Below are positions 35,324-42,780 of a stretch of DNA of 42,780 bases, piece after piece (position 1 is the first letter of the stretch; the number at the start of each line of letters is the position of its first letter). Source of the stretch: an uncultured Geobacter sp. (GTDB lineage Bacteria; Desulfobacterota; Desulfuromonadia; Geobacterales; DSM-12255); the NCBI GenBank assembly GCA_937860145.1, contig CALMBF010000181.1, forward strand, positions 1 through 42,780, given 5' to 3'. The translations under genes were made by a program, and so were the position numbers. The notes under the pieces are model-generated. The model was not told where the DNA came from, made no database searches, and saw only the letters and a list, made by a program, of their open reading frames with translations.

Positions 35324-36681
35324 TTCCCTCCGCCGATGGTCTGGGTTGCCGAGCCGTTGCGACCGAGGGGGACGTAGGTGAATCCCGCCCCTTTCATCCG
35401 CTCTGGCTTGTACAGATTGCGTCCGTCTATGATGAGAGGCGTCTTCAGTTCAGCGGCAATCCGGTCGAAGTCGGGATTGCGGTACTCGCTCCAGTCGGTA
35501 ATGATCACCAGTGCGTCTGCATCGCTGAGGATTTCGTACTGGTTGTGACTGTACGTTACCCGGTCGCCGAAGAACTTTTTCGCCTCCTTGAGGGCCTCGG
35601 GATCGTGGACGCGGACTTGAGCGCCCAAAGAGAGGAGTTTTTCGATGATCGTCAGGGAGGGTGCTTCACGCATGTCGTCGGTGCGCGGCTTGAAGGAGAG
35701 CCCCCAGCAGGCGATCGTCCTCCCCGCAAGCGGCGTCGGAGAATCGTTGCCGAGCAGGGTGAGCACCTTGTCGGAGAGAACATTCTTCTGCCGTTCGTTG
35801 ACCTCTTCCACCGCCTTGAGCAGGAGAAAATCGTACGAACACTCTTCCGCCGTCTTGATGAGGGCCTTTACGTCCTTGGGGAAGCAGGAGCCGCCGTACC
35901 CCGGTCCGGGGAAGAGAAAATCGTAGCCGATGCGCGAATCGGAGCCGATCCCCTCCCGTACCGCTGCCACGTCCGCGCCCATGCATTCGCACAGGTTGGC
36001 GATCTGGTTCATGAAGGAGATGCGCGTTGCCAGCATGGCATTGGCAGCGTACTTGGTCATCTCGGCGCTGCGGATATCCATGACGATCATCCGGTTGTTC
36101 TTGCGCATGAACGGCTCGTACAGCTCTTTCATGATTTCGGCGGTCCTGACGTTATCCGTGCCGATGACGACCCGGTCCGGCTTCATGAAATCGTCGATGG
36201 CGGCCCCCTCCTTGAGAAACTCAGGATTGGAGACCACGTCGAATTCATACGAGACGCCGCGACTGTTCAGCTCCTCCTGAATGGCAGCACGCACCTTGTC
36301 GGCGGTCCCGACCGGCACGGTGGACTTGTCGACGATGATTTTATACCCCTGCATGAACCGGCCGATGTTGCGGGCAACGCCGATGACGTACTGAAGGTCG
36401 GCCGAGCCGTCCTCCCCCGGAGGAGTTCCCACGGCGATGAAGTTGATGAGGGAAGCCTTGACGGCCGCCTCGATGTCCGTGGTGAAGGCAAGGCGCCCCT
36501 CGGCGCTGTTGCGCAGTATCATCTCCTTGAGGCCGGGTTCGTAGATCGGGATGATCCCCTGCTTGAGCCCTTCGATCTTGGTTTCGTCGATATCGACACA
36601 GGTTACGCTGTTGCCGCTTTCCGCGAAGCAGGCACCGGCCACAAGACCCACATAACCGCTTCCGATAACTGATATTTTCAT
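35320..36681 (-). CDS. ugd: UDP-glucose 6-dehydrogenase
   Basis: 453 aa NAD-dependent enzyme that oxidises UDP-glucose to UDP-glucuronate. N-terminal Rossmann motif [15 protein letters not shown], central [17 protein letters not shown], catalytic Cys266 in [15 protein letters not shown], and the C-terminal UDP-binding domain with [17 protein letters not shown] are complete. GGAG lies 8 nt before the ATG. It begins a new unit after rsmA, with an extended -10 promoter in the 67-bp gap. All following genes to 26152 run in the same direction with short gaps, so read-through into ftsB, argS and beyond is likely. Confidence 0.95.
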   Translation of the reverse strand: MKISVIGSGYVGLVAGACFAESGNSVTCVDIDETKIEGLKQGIIPIYEPGLKEMILRNSAEGRLAFTTDIEAAVKASLINFIAVGTPPGEDGSADLQYVIGVARNIGRFMQGYKIIVDKSTVPVGTADKVRAAIQEELNSRGVSYEFDVVSNPEFLKEGAAIDDFMKPDRVVIGTDNVRTAEIMKELYEPFMRKNNRMIVMDIRSAEMTKYAANAMLATRISFMNQIANLCECMGADVAAVREGIGSDSRIGYDFLFPGPGYGGSCFPKDVKALIKTAEECSYDFLLLKAVEEVNERQKNVLSDKVLTLLGNDSPTPLAGRTIACWGLSFKPRTDDMREAPSLTIIEKLLSLGAQVRVHDPEALKEAKKFFGDRVTYSHNQYEILSDADALVIITDWSEYRNPDFDRIAAELKTPLIIDGRNLYKPERMKGAGFTYVPLGRNGSATQTIGGGK

Positions 36682-36718
36682 GAAAAAGACTCCGCAGACT
36701 TACTTGAAGTAAAAAGGA

Positions 36719-36727
36719 TTTATAGCA
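36719..36727 (-). promoter_or_regulatory. Putative extended -10 promoter of ugd
   Basis: On the minus strand TGC-TATAAA (TATAAA at 36719-36724, TG at 36726-36727) forms an extended -10. No -35 with good match is seen at 17 bp. The site is in the rsmA-ugd gap and would start transcription about 30 nt before the ugd ATG. Confidence 0.45.
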
Positions 36728-36748
36728 CAGCACCGCAAGGAGGTTCCA

Positions 36749-37579
36749 CTATTTTCCCGCGGAATGTCTCTCTGCCAGAAGCGTTCGTGTCAGCAGGGCG
36801 AATTCATCGAGGGTCAGTGTTTCACCACGGCGCCCCCCGTCGATGCCGGCCGTGGAGAGTATGGCTGCCAGGCGCTCGCTGTCAGCCACCAGGTCGGCCG
36901 ACCGGAGGCAGTTCCACAGGGTCTTGCGGCGCTGGCTGAAGGATGCCTTGACCACCTGCCGGAAGAGGCGTTCGTCCCCCACGTCTGCCCGGGGTGCTGC
37001 CAGCGGCCTGAAGCTGAGCACCACCGAATCGACCTTCGGTACCGGATGGAATGCCCCGGGCTTGACGACGAACTCCCGGGTGACATCGAAATGAAGGCGG
37101 CAGAACAGGGTAAGGATCCCGTACTCCTTGCAGGCAGGCGGCGCAGCCAGGCGGTCACCGACCTCTTTCTGCAGCATCAGTATGAGGTGGGAGAAGAGGC
37201 GCGGCGTTTCCAGGAACTTGAGCAGTACCTGGGAGGAGATGTTGTAGGGGAGGTTGGCCGCCACCTTCCAGGGGGCGGTGCTGCGGCTGCCGAGGAGTTG
37301 CTGCAGGTCGGTGTCGAGGATGTCGGCTTCCACGACGGCAAAGTTGTTATGGGAGGCAAACTCCTTTGCCAGGAGCGGCGCGAGGCGGCGGTCCAGTTCC
37401 ACCGCCACCACCGATGCTCCCGAGGAGACCAGTTCCCGGGTCATCGCCCCCTGCCCCGGACCGATCTCGAGGATATGATCGCCACTACGGGGAGCAACCA
37501 GGTCGATGATGCGGTTGACCACGTTGCGATCGACGAGAAAGTTCTGCCCCAGCATTTTCACTGCCCTGATAGTTCCCAC
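36749..37579 (-). CDS. rsmA: 16S rRNA dimethyladenosine transferase
   Basis: 276 aa KsgA-family enzyme that dimethylates two adjacent adenines in helix 45 of 16S rRNA. KMLGQNFLVD at the N-terminus, motif I ILEIGPGQGAMT, VVAVELD, and the catalytic NLPY at residues 109-112 are present, with the C-terminal helical domain VVKASFSQRRKTLWNCLRS. The GTG at 37579 shares one base with the tsaD stop (TAGTG). An ATG at 37555 would remove the conserved residues before GQNFL, so I prefer the GTG. Confidence 0.94.
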   Translation of the reverse strand: MGTIRAVKMLGQNFLVDRNVVNRIIDLVAPRSGDHILEIGPGQGAMTRELVSSGASVVAVELDRRLAPLLAKEFASHNNFAVVEADILDTDLQQLLGSRSTAPWKVAANLPYNISSQVLLKFLETPRLFSHLILMLQKEVGDRLAAPPACKEYGILTLFCRLHFDVTREFVVKPGAFHPVPKVDSVVLSFRPLAAPRADVGDERLFRQVVKASFSQRRKTLWNCLRSADLVADSERLAAILSTAGIDGGRRGETLTLDEFALLTRTLLAERHSAGK

Positions 37580-38607
37580 TACGGTCTCGTCTCCAGTTCT
37601 GTGCTGATGGTATCGAGCGGCCAGTTCGGGACGGCGTCGAAACCGAGGCCGGTGATCCCCCGCTCGTGGTAGAAATCACCCGGTACTCCGAGCATGGCGG
37701 CGTTGTCGGCGCAGAGGCCCGGCGACGGGAAGTACACGGAGACCCCCTTCTTCTCGGCGAGATTCTTCATGGCGCTCCGTAGACCGCTGTTGCAGGCAAC
37801 GCCACCGGCAACCACCAGGCGTGAGCACCCCGTGCGCTCCAGGGCCGAAGCCGCCTTTCCGGTGAGCACCTGACAGACCGCCTCCTGGAAGGAGGCGCAG
37901 AGGTCGGGGAGCAGCGCCTGGCTTGCATATTCCGGATGGCGGCGCAGGTGTGTCATGACCGCGGTTTTCAGGCCACTGAAGCTGAAATTCAGGCTTCCGT
38001 CGTGGAGCAGGGGGCGGGGGAAACTGATGGCGCGGGGGTTTCCCTGGCCGGCAAGACGGTCGATATGGGCGCCACCGGGATAGGGTATCCCCATCAGTTT
38101 GCCCACCTTGTCGAAGGCTTCGCCGGCCGCGTCGTCGATGGTCTGGCCCAGGGTACGGTACTGCCCCACCCCCCTGACCTCGTAAAGATGGGTATGTCCA
38201 CCGGAGACGACCAGGGCGACGAAGGGGAACGCCACCTCCTGCTCAAGTAGGATTGCCAGCAGGTGAGCCTCGATGTGGTTGACCGCCACGAGGGGAATAC
38301 CCCTGCCGATGGCAAGCCCCTTGGCGGTACAGACCCCGACCAGCAGTGCCCCGATCAGACCCGGTCCGCGGGTTACCACGATCCCTTCCATGTCCTCAAT
38401 GGCAGTGCCGGCTTCGTTCAGTGCCTGCTCGACGACGAAGTCGATGCTCTCCAGGTGCTTGCGGGATGCGATCTCCGGGACCACTCCGCCGTATTCGGCA
38501 TGGATGTCGATCTGGGAAGCGACGACACTGGAGAGGACTGTCCGTCCGTCCCGCACGACCGCCGCGGCGGTCTCGTCACAGGATGTCTCGATACAGAGTA
38601 AAAGCAT
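37579..38607 (-). CDS. tsaD: tRNA threonylcarbamoyladenosine transferase TsaD
   Basis: 342 aa Kae1/YgjD family, which transfers threonylcarbamoyl to A37 of ANN-decoding tRNAs. IETSCDETAAAVV at the N-terminus, metal-binding His111 and His115 in VNHIEAHLLAI, VVSGGHTHLYEV, the DDAAGEAFDKVGKLMGIPYPGG segment and LVVAGGVACNSGLR are all intact. It follows the inverted-repeat element, whose near end is 59 bp before the ATG. No strong ribosome binding site is seen. Partner genes tsaB, tsaC and tsaE are elsewhere. Confidence 0.96.
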   Translation of the reverse strand: MLLLCIETSCDETAAAVVRDGRTVLSSVVASQIDIHAEYGGVVPEIASRKHLESIDFVVEQALNEAGTAIEDMEGIVVTRGPGLIGALLVGVCTAKGLAIGRGIPLVAVNHIEAHLLAILLEQEVAFPFVALVVSGGHTHLYEVRGVGQYRTLGQTIDDAAGEAFDKVGKLMGIPYPGGAHIDRLAGQGNPRAISFPRPLLHDGSLNFSFSGLKTAVMTHLRRHPEYASQALLPDLCASFQEAVCQVLTGKAASALERTGCSRLVVAGGVACNSGLRSAMKNLAEKKGVSVYFPSPGLCADNAAMLGVPGDFYHERGITGLGFDAVPNWPLDTISTELETRP

Positions 38608-38666
38608 AGATATTCAGGAAGTTCTTTCAGGCAGTGCTGCCGCTAAGGAGAATTATTGGTTCTGAA

Positions 38667-38787
38667 TAAGTCACAATTTTCGATGCAGGAGCTGGGCGTC
38701 CCGAGGATGGTCGCTGAGGCGTAGCAGCGCTACGCCGCACAAGAACAGCCGAGGGCAACCGGCTGCCTGCGCGAAAAGTGTGACTTA
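38667..38787. repeat. MITE-like inverted-repeat element abutting phoH
   Basis: Ends match as TAAGTCACA (38667-38675) and TGTGACTTA (38779-38787). The match continues inward for about 26 bases with few changes (TTTTCG, GCAGG, AGC). A perfect internal hairpin GGCGTAGC/GCTACGCC with a 3-nt loop lies at 38718-38736. If the outer TA at each end is a target duplication, the core is 38669-38785 (117 bp). It has no reading frame of its own. On the minus strand the phoH stop codon TAA is made of the TA plus the first A of the element. I associate repeats of this look with Geobacter genomes; copy number is unverified. Confidence 0.8.
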
Positions 38788-40101
38788 CAAAAGATTGGCA
38801 GCGAGTTCGGCCAGTTCCGACCTCTCCCCCTTCGTCATCGTAATATGTCCGGTTATCTTGAGGTTTTTGAGGCGTTCGACAAGATACGTTAAACCGTTGC
38901 TCGAAGAGTCCACGTAGGGATTGTCGATCTGGTAGGGGTCACCGGTAAGAACGATCTTGGTCCCCTCCCCCGCCCTGGTGATGATGGTCTTGATCTCGTG
39001 GGGGGTGAGGTTCTGTGCCTCGTCGACGATCATGAACTGGTTGGGGATGGAACGTCCGCGGATATAGGTGAGTGGTTCGATCTCCATGATTCCCATCGCC
39101 ACCAGTTCCTTGTATCCCTTGCTGTGGCGCTTTTCAGCCTCGTGCCCGGAGAGGAGCAGTTCCACGTTGTCGAAGATCGGCTGCATCCAGGGGGCGAGCT
39201 TCTCCTCTATGTCCCCGGGAAGGAACCCGATATCCTTCCCCATGGGGAACACCGGACGGGATACCAGTAACCGGTTGTAGACGTTCTCCTCGGCAACCTT
39301 GTGCAGGCCGGCGGCAATCGCCAGCAGCGTCTTGCCCGTGCCAGCCTTGCCCACAAGGGTGACCAGTTTGATGGAGTCGTCCAGCAGCATGTCCAGGGCA
39401 TAACTCTGCTCCCGGTTGCGGGGGAAGATGCTCCAGATACCGTCCTTCCCCCCTTTGCGGAGGGGGAGGATCTTCTCCTGAGTGGCATCGTAGCGGCCGG
39501 AGGCGGAATGGGCGGCATTGGCAGCGTCAGTCATGGTGACGTACTGGTTGGCGAGCATGTTCGCCATGGGGGCGATCCACCCCTGGCCATGGAACGTGTC
39601 GACCGTGACGGCCTCCACGGCCACCTCGGTCATGCCGCTGTAGAGATCCTCTATTTCCACCTTGTCGGACTCGTAATCTTCGGCGGTCAGGCCGAGGGCA
39701 TCGGCCTTGATGCGCAGGTTGGTATCCTTGGACACGAGGATGACGGGGCACTTGTCTTCCTTGTGCTTGATGTCCATGGCAACGGCCAGGATCCTGTTAT
39801 CCCCCTTGTCGATGCGCAGCTCGGGAGGAAGGGCACTGATGGCCCTTTCTTCGAAGATCTCAACCCTCAGGATACCGCCGGAGGGGAGAGAAATCCCCTT
39901 CGAGAGGCACCCGCTGGAGCGGAAGTCATCGAGGAGACGCGAGACCTGACGGGCGTTTCTGCCGGTTTCGTTCATGTCCTTCTTGAACTTGTCGATCTCC
40001 TCGATCACGGTGATAGGCACGACAATGGTGTTCTCCTGGAACCGGTAGAGAGCGTAGGGATCGTACAGCAGGACATTGGTATCGAGAACAAAAGTTTTCA
40101 T
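38785..40101 (-). CDS. PIN-PhoH ATPase/ribonuclease-like protein
   Basis: 438 aa. The N-terminal PIN domain (1-140) keeps acidic residues Asp7 (LDTNVLLYD), the EE of VIEEIDKF, Asp101 (DNRILAVA) and Asp126 (SKDTNLR). The C-terminal PhoH ATPase has Walker A GKAGTGKT (251-258) and Walker B MIVDEAQN (DEAQ at 360-363), plus GLHK...VSRPVFPMGKDIGFLPGD. PhoH2-type proteins of this build unwind and cut RNA in mycobacteria. AAAGGA precedes the ATG. It follows a lipoprotein gene by 14 bp. The stop codon is completed by the inverted-repeat element, so the natural stop may have been remade on insertion. Confidence 0.93.
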   Translation of the reverse strand: MKTFVLDTNVLLYDPYALYRFQENTIVVPITVIEEIDKFKKDMNETGRNARQVSRLLDDFRSSGCLSKGISLPSGGILRVEIFEERAISALPPELRIDKGDNRILAVAMDIKHKEDKCPVILVSKDTNLRIKADALGLTAEDYESDKVEIEDLYSGMTEVAVEAVTVDTFHGQGWIAPMANMLANQYVTMTDAANAAHSASGRYDATQEKILPLRKGGKDGIWSIFPRNREQSYALDMLLDDSIKLVTLVGKAGTGKTLLAIAAGLHKVAEENVYNRLLVSRPVFPMGKDIGFLPGDIEEKLAPWMQPIFDNVELLLSGHEAEKRHSKGYKELVAMGIMEIEPLTYIRGRSIPNQFMIVDEAQNLTPHEIKTIITRAGEGTKIVLTGDPYQIDNPYVDSSSNGLTYLVERLKNLKITGHITMTKGERSELAELAANLL

Positions 40102-40115
40102 GGAAATCCTTTCGC

Positions 40116-40388
40116 TTACTTGGCGTAGAAACGCAGTTTCAGCCCGGTGCTCGTGGCGAGCAGCTTGATGTAATATTCGTCGCCGAAGCGGGTTTTACCC
40201 TCCAGCACGGCTTCGCCTTCACGATTGAGGGTAGCGAGAACGCTTTCAGGAGAATCCTTGATGGTGAATTCGGAGAAGATGTTTGTCTTGTAAAGATCCT
40301 GCCTGGTCACAGTTCTTTCGGGGGCAATCGAGCAGCCGACCAGTACCGTGAACGACAACGCGGCAAGGCAGCGCAGGGTATGTTTCAT
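40116..40388 (-). CDS. Small putative lipoprotein (90 aa)
   Basis: The frame is open to 40682, but that part reads antisense-free low-complexity sequence over the preceding gene; the ATG at 40388 has AAAGGAG upstream and starts a clear lipoprotein signal (KHTLRCLAALSFTVLVGC). The lipobox is LVGC, with the lipidated Cys at residue 18. The mature part (about 73 aa, SEFTIKDSPESVLATLNREGEAVLEG...LLATSTGLKLRFYAK) looks like a small alpha/beta domain. I do not recognise the family. Residue 2 of the mature protein is Ser rather than Asp, which suggests outer-membrane sorting by the Lol rule known from enterobacteria. It is placed between a cysteine desulfurase-like gene and phoH. Confidence 0.78.
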   Translation of the reverse strand: MKHTLRCLAALSFTVLVGCSIAPERTVTRQDLYKTNIFSEFTIKDSPESVLATLNREGEAVLEGKTRFGDEYYIKLLATSTGLKLRFYAK

Positions 40389-40428
40389 TGCGGAACTCCT
40401 TTGATGGGGAATGCGCCCCGGAGATGAC

Positions 40429-41577
40429 TCAACGTGCTGTTCCGGCAAGTTCGGCGACAGCTGCCACGAACCGGTCGATATCCTGTTCGGTGTTGAACAG
40501 GCCCGGGCTGACCCTGACCGTCCCCAGGGGGAAGGTGCCGATGGACTTGTGGGCAAGGGGGGCGCAGTGCAGGCCGACCCGGACGGCGATGCCGTAACGG
40601 TGGTCGAGTACAAAGCCGATATGCGACGGATCCATGCCGGTAATGGTGAAGGAGACCACGGCGCAGCGCGGCCTCCCGTCATCCGGGGTATACACCGTCA
40701 CCCCGGGGATGGCGGCCAGGCCTTTGATCATGCGGTCAACCAGAGCCATCTCGAAGGCATGGATGGATGCAACACCCCTGGCGGCGACAAATTCGACACC
40801 GGCAAGCAGGCCGGCCAGTGCGGGAGTATTCACGGTGCCGCTTTCGTAGCGTTCGGGGAGCGAAACGGGCTGGGTCAATTCCGATGAACCGCTGCCGGTC
40901 CCTCCGTGGAGGAGCGGTTCGAGCTCTATCCCCGGGGCAATATAGAGGAAGCCGGTCCCCGGCGGGCCGTAGAGCCCCTTGTGGCCGGGCGCGGCAAACA
41001 GGTCTATCTGCATGGCATCCACGTCGATGGGGTAGCTGCCCGTGCTCTGGGCGCCGTCGACCAGGAAGCGGACTCCCCGCTCCCTGAGCAGAGGGCCTAT
41101 CTCCTCCACCGGATTGACCGCGCCGGTCACGTTGGAGCAGTGGGTCATGGCCACCAGTTTCGTCTCGGGACGCAGTGCACTCATGATCTGCGCGGCTGTC
41201 ACGTACCCTGCGGGATCGCTCTGCACCCAGGTCACCTCGACGCCGGTCGCTGCGGCATGATGAAGCGGCCGGGCCAGGGAGTTGTGCTCCATAGAGGTGG
41301 TTACCAGATGGTCACCGGGTCTTACCAGCCCCTTGACGGCAAGGTTGAGTCCCTCTGTGGCACTGTGGGTGAACACGATGCGGCTCGACTCGCCGATGCC
41401 GAGAAGCTCTGCCAGAGCCTCCCGTGCCTGGAAAACAATCCGGGCCGCTTCGACGGACCGGCTGTGGCCGCCGCGACCCGGTGCCACGCCAACGGCCCTC
41501 AGGGTACGGTCAGCGGCCCGGTAGACCTCTTCGGGCTTGGGAAATGTCGTTGCTGCGTTGTCGAGGTAAATTGACAT
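40429..41577 (-). CDS. Cysteine desulfurase family protein (class V aminotransferase)
   Basis: 382 aa PLP enzyme. YLDNAATTFPKPEEV at the start, SATEGLNLAVKGL, TSMEHNS, the cofactor Asp in LVDGAQSTGSYPIDV, the PLP Lys200 in APGHKGLYGPPG and a Cys338 in VGLHCAPLAHK match the SufS-like subgroup often annotated as cysteine desulfurase family of uncertain function. It would release sulfur from cysteine as a persulfide on Cys338. No scaffold (iscU, sufU) or regulator is beside it, so the acceptor is unknown. It could serve Fe-S, thionucleoside or selenium metabolism. No strong ribosome binding site is visible. Confidence 0.88.
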   Translation of the reverse strand: MSIYLDNAATTFPKPEEVYRAADRTLRAVGVAPGRGGHSRSVEAARIVFQAREALAELLGIGESSRIVFTHSATEGLNLAVKGLVRPGDHLVTTSMEHNSLARPLHHAAATGVEVTWVQSDPAGYVTAAQIMSALRPETKLVAMTHCSNVTGAVNPVEEIGPLLRERGVRFLVDGAQSTGSYPIDVDAMQIDLFAAPGHKGLYGPPGTGFLYIAPGIELEPLLHGGTGSGSSELTQPVSLPERYESGTVNTPALAGLLAGVEFVAARGVASIHAFEMALVDRMIKGLAAIPGVTVYTPDDGRPRCAVVSFTITGMDPSHIGFVLDHRYGIAVRVGLHCAPLAHKSIGTFPLGTVRVSPGLFNTEQDIDRFVAAVAELAGTAR

Positions 41578-41603
41578 TGGGTCTGTCTTTCGCTCTGCTG
41601 CCG

Positions 41604-42780
41604 TCAGTCGTTGGCAAGGGGGTCCGCTGCCAGCAGGGGGTCGGTCTGTACGGCACCGGCGTGCTTGCTGAACACCGTTTTTTCGCTCTGTTCCCTGCTG
41701 GCGGAGCCGAACCAGTTACCGCCGGCATAGAAGGTCTCTTCGCCAAGGTATAACAGATTATAGCTTGTATTGTCGACGAACGCATTATCCCAGAGCACCG
41801 GCAGATGGTCGCCGGTCTGCAGGCCGATCCTGTTGCCGGAGAAACGGTTGCCGTTCAGCTTTATCCGGGACGCGGACAGCACACACCCTGTCTCGACGTT
41901 GTCCCGGAAGGTCGACTGGGTAATCGTCCCTTCTCCCCTCGTTATCCGGGCACCCGTCTCGCTGCCCCTGACAACGAAACGTTCGAGTCTCACCTGGGCA
42001 TCTTCGGCAGTCAAGCCGTTCTGTCCGTTGTCCGTGAGGGTGACATCGCTGGCCATGAGGGAGGAGGCGCGGAGGGCAATGCCGTTGCGGTTGCTCTCTA
42101 GGCGGACCGTGTCGAGGGTGAGTTCGCTGTTGGCAGCCACGATACCGCTGCCATTCCTGGTGATCCGGGCGTCCTTCAGGGTCGCGACGCTCTCCTGAAG
42201 CTGGAGGGCTGTGACGGTGCTGCTGATGGTGACGTCCCGTGCGGAAAAGGAGGAGAAGCGGGCAAGCAGGGCTGTCTCCGCCCCTTCGATGCGGAGGTGC
42301 TGGAGGATGTTTTTCTTTTCGCTCCCCGAAAGGACGATGCCGCGCCATTCACCCCGGGACGGTTCACGGCTGAGGGGGGTGATGAGAACCGGGTTTTCCG
42401 CCGAGCCGTTCACGGCAATGCGGCCCAGGATGTGGATGCCGCAGCCGGGGCTCATGCGCACGGTCGTCCCCGGTGTGATGGTGAGGGTCGCCTGAGGCGC
42501 GACGGTGACCCAGCCGTCGAGCTGGACCTTGTCCTGCCACCGGACATCTTCACGGTAAACCGTGCCGCGTATGTGGAGCGCATCCGGGAAGGGTGCGGTC
42601 CTGTCAGTCTCCTGGCCGGGTGGCGCCACGGCTTTCACCCCTGATGGTACCGGTTCCTCGGGGTGAATGATGACGATAGGTGGCGAGGGGAGCGCCGGGA
42701 CCGGCTCCGGTTGTGTGGTAACCGGCCTTTCGGGTGGAGGGTTGTGAGGTTCCTGCTGCAGGGGGGCCACGACGGGGGGC
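41604..42780 (-). CDS. Right-handed beta-helix repeat protein, N-terminus beyond the window
   Basis: Incomplete: the frame runs off the right edge, and the GTG at 42770 is probably internal. The visible 388+ residues begin with a Pro-rich linker (about 1-60), then a module WQDKVQLDGWVTVAPQATLTITPGTTVRMSPGCGIHILGRI, then a ladder of short beta-helix coils (GIVLSGSEKKN, DARITRNGSGIVAANSEL, DVTLTDNGQNGLTAED, STFRDNVETG). It ends with DNTSYNLLYLGEETFYAGGNWFGS. This is the NosD/pectate-lyase-like parallel beta-helix fold, typical of exported carbohydrate- or surface-binding proteins. The Pro-rich region suggests a tethered, surface or periplasmic protein. No catalytic residues can be assigned. Confidence 0.75.
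   Translation of the reverse strand, partial: PPVVAPLQQEPHNPPPERPVTTQPEPVPALPSPPIVIIHPEEPVPSGVKAVAPPGQETDRTAPFPDALHIRGTVYREDVRWQDKVQLDGWVTVAPQATLTITPGTTVRMSPGCGIHILGRIAVNGSAENPVLITPLSREPSRGEWRGIVLSGSEKKNILQHLRIEGAETALLARFSSFSARDVTISSTVTALQLQESVATLKDARITRNGSGIVAANSELTLDTVRLESNRNGIALRASSLMASDVTLTDNGQNGLTAEDAQVRLERFVVRGSETGARITRGEGTITQSTFRDNVETGCVLSASRIKLNGNRFSGNRIGLQTGDHLPVLWDNAFVDNTSYNLLYLGEETFYAGGNWFGSASREQSEKTVFSKHAGAVQTDPLLAADPLAND

Noticed and set aside
40389-40682. N-terminal extension of the lipoprotein frame up to 40682
   Set aside because: It overlaps the cysteine desulfurase gene out of frame; the ATG at 40388 has a good ribosome binding site and starts a lipoprotein signal.

Overview
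The window is a gene-dense, roughly 56-60 % G+C chromosomal core segment. It most resembles Geobacter and relatives (Desulfuromonadia/Geobacterales). Supporting signs are a pilB-pilT-pilC-pilS-pilR type IV pilus cluster, a DHH-CBS-nucleotidyltransferase fusion of the Geobacter tRNA 3'-end enzyme type, ihfA plus a MerR gene behind thrS-infC-rpmI-rplT-pheST, and a 117-121 bp inverted-repeat element of a type I associate with Geobacter genomes. Almost everything lies on the minus strand. Only the first small gene and the bioBDA operon are on the plus strand. I see no prophage, CRISPR array, transposase or defence island, and no gap over 300 bp lacks a gene.

Layout in plus coordinates (minus-strand transcription runs right to left). 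1-650: a small secreted protein gene, a bidirectional terminator and tRNA-Pro(GGG). 655-8279: the translation block, read tRNA-Val(GAC) > terminator > thrS > infC > rpmI > rplT > terminator-like hairpin > pheS > pheT > ihfA > merR > tRNA-Pro. infC starts with ATA. ihfA has its own good sigma70 promoter. 8302-16664: pilB-pilT-pilC-pilS-pilR followed by a translationally coupled heptosyltransferase-like gene. A consensus-like promoter lies before pilB and there is no pilin gene at the pilR end. 16767-22228: tatC > ribF > flippase-like membrane protein > methyltransferase > DUF2723 membrane glycosyltransferase.

22361-25552: the divergent biotin operon bioB-bioD-bioA, preceded by a perfect BirA-type operator (TGTCAACC-N14-GGTTGACA) and ended by a strong terminator. 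25573-38607: tsaD > rsmA, then ugd > uxs > ftsB > argS > small membrane protein > site-2 protease > trpS > scpA > scpB > tRNA nucleotidyltransferase fusion > small glycine-zipper protein. These genes serve UDP-xylose supply, division, tRNA charging and maturation, and chromosome condensation. 38667-38787: the inverted-repeat element, which supplies the last base of the phoH stop codon. 38785-42780: cysteine desulfurase-like protein, lipoprotein and PhoH/PIN protein, then the cut-off C-terminal part of a beta-helix protein.

I did not find a clear undescribed multigene system. The best leads are a TrpRS with a near-perfect [4Fe-4S] cysteine motif, the MITE-like element at the phoH stop codon, the ATA start of infC, the BirA operator, the pheS leader hairpin, and the pilus operon lacking pilA but carrying a glycosyltransferase. 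All functional calls are by motif and family recognition from the translated sequence. No database search was run.
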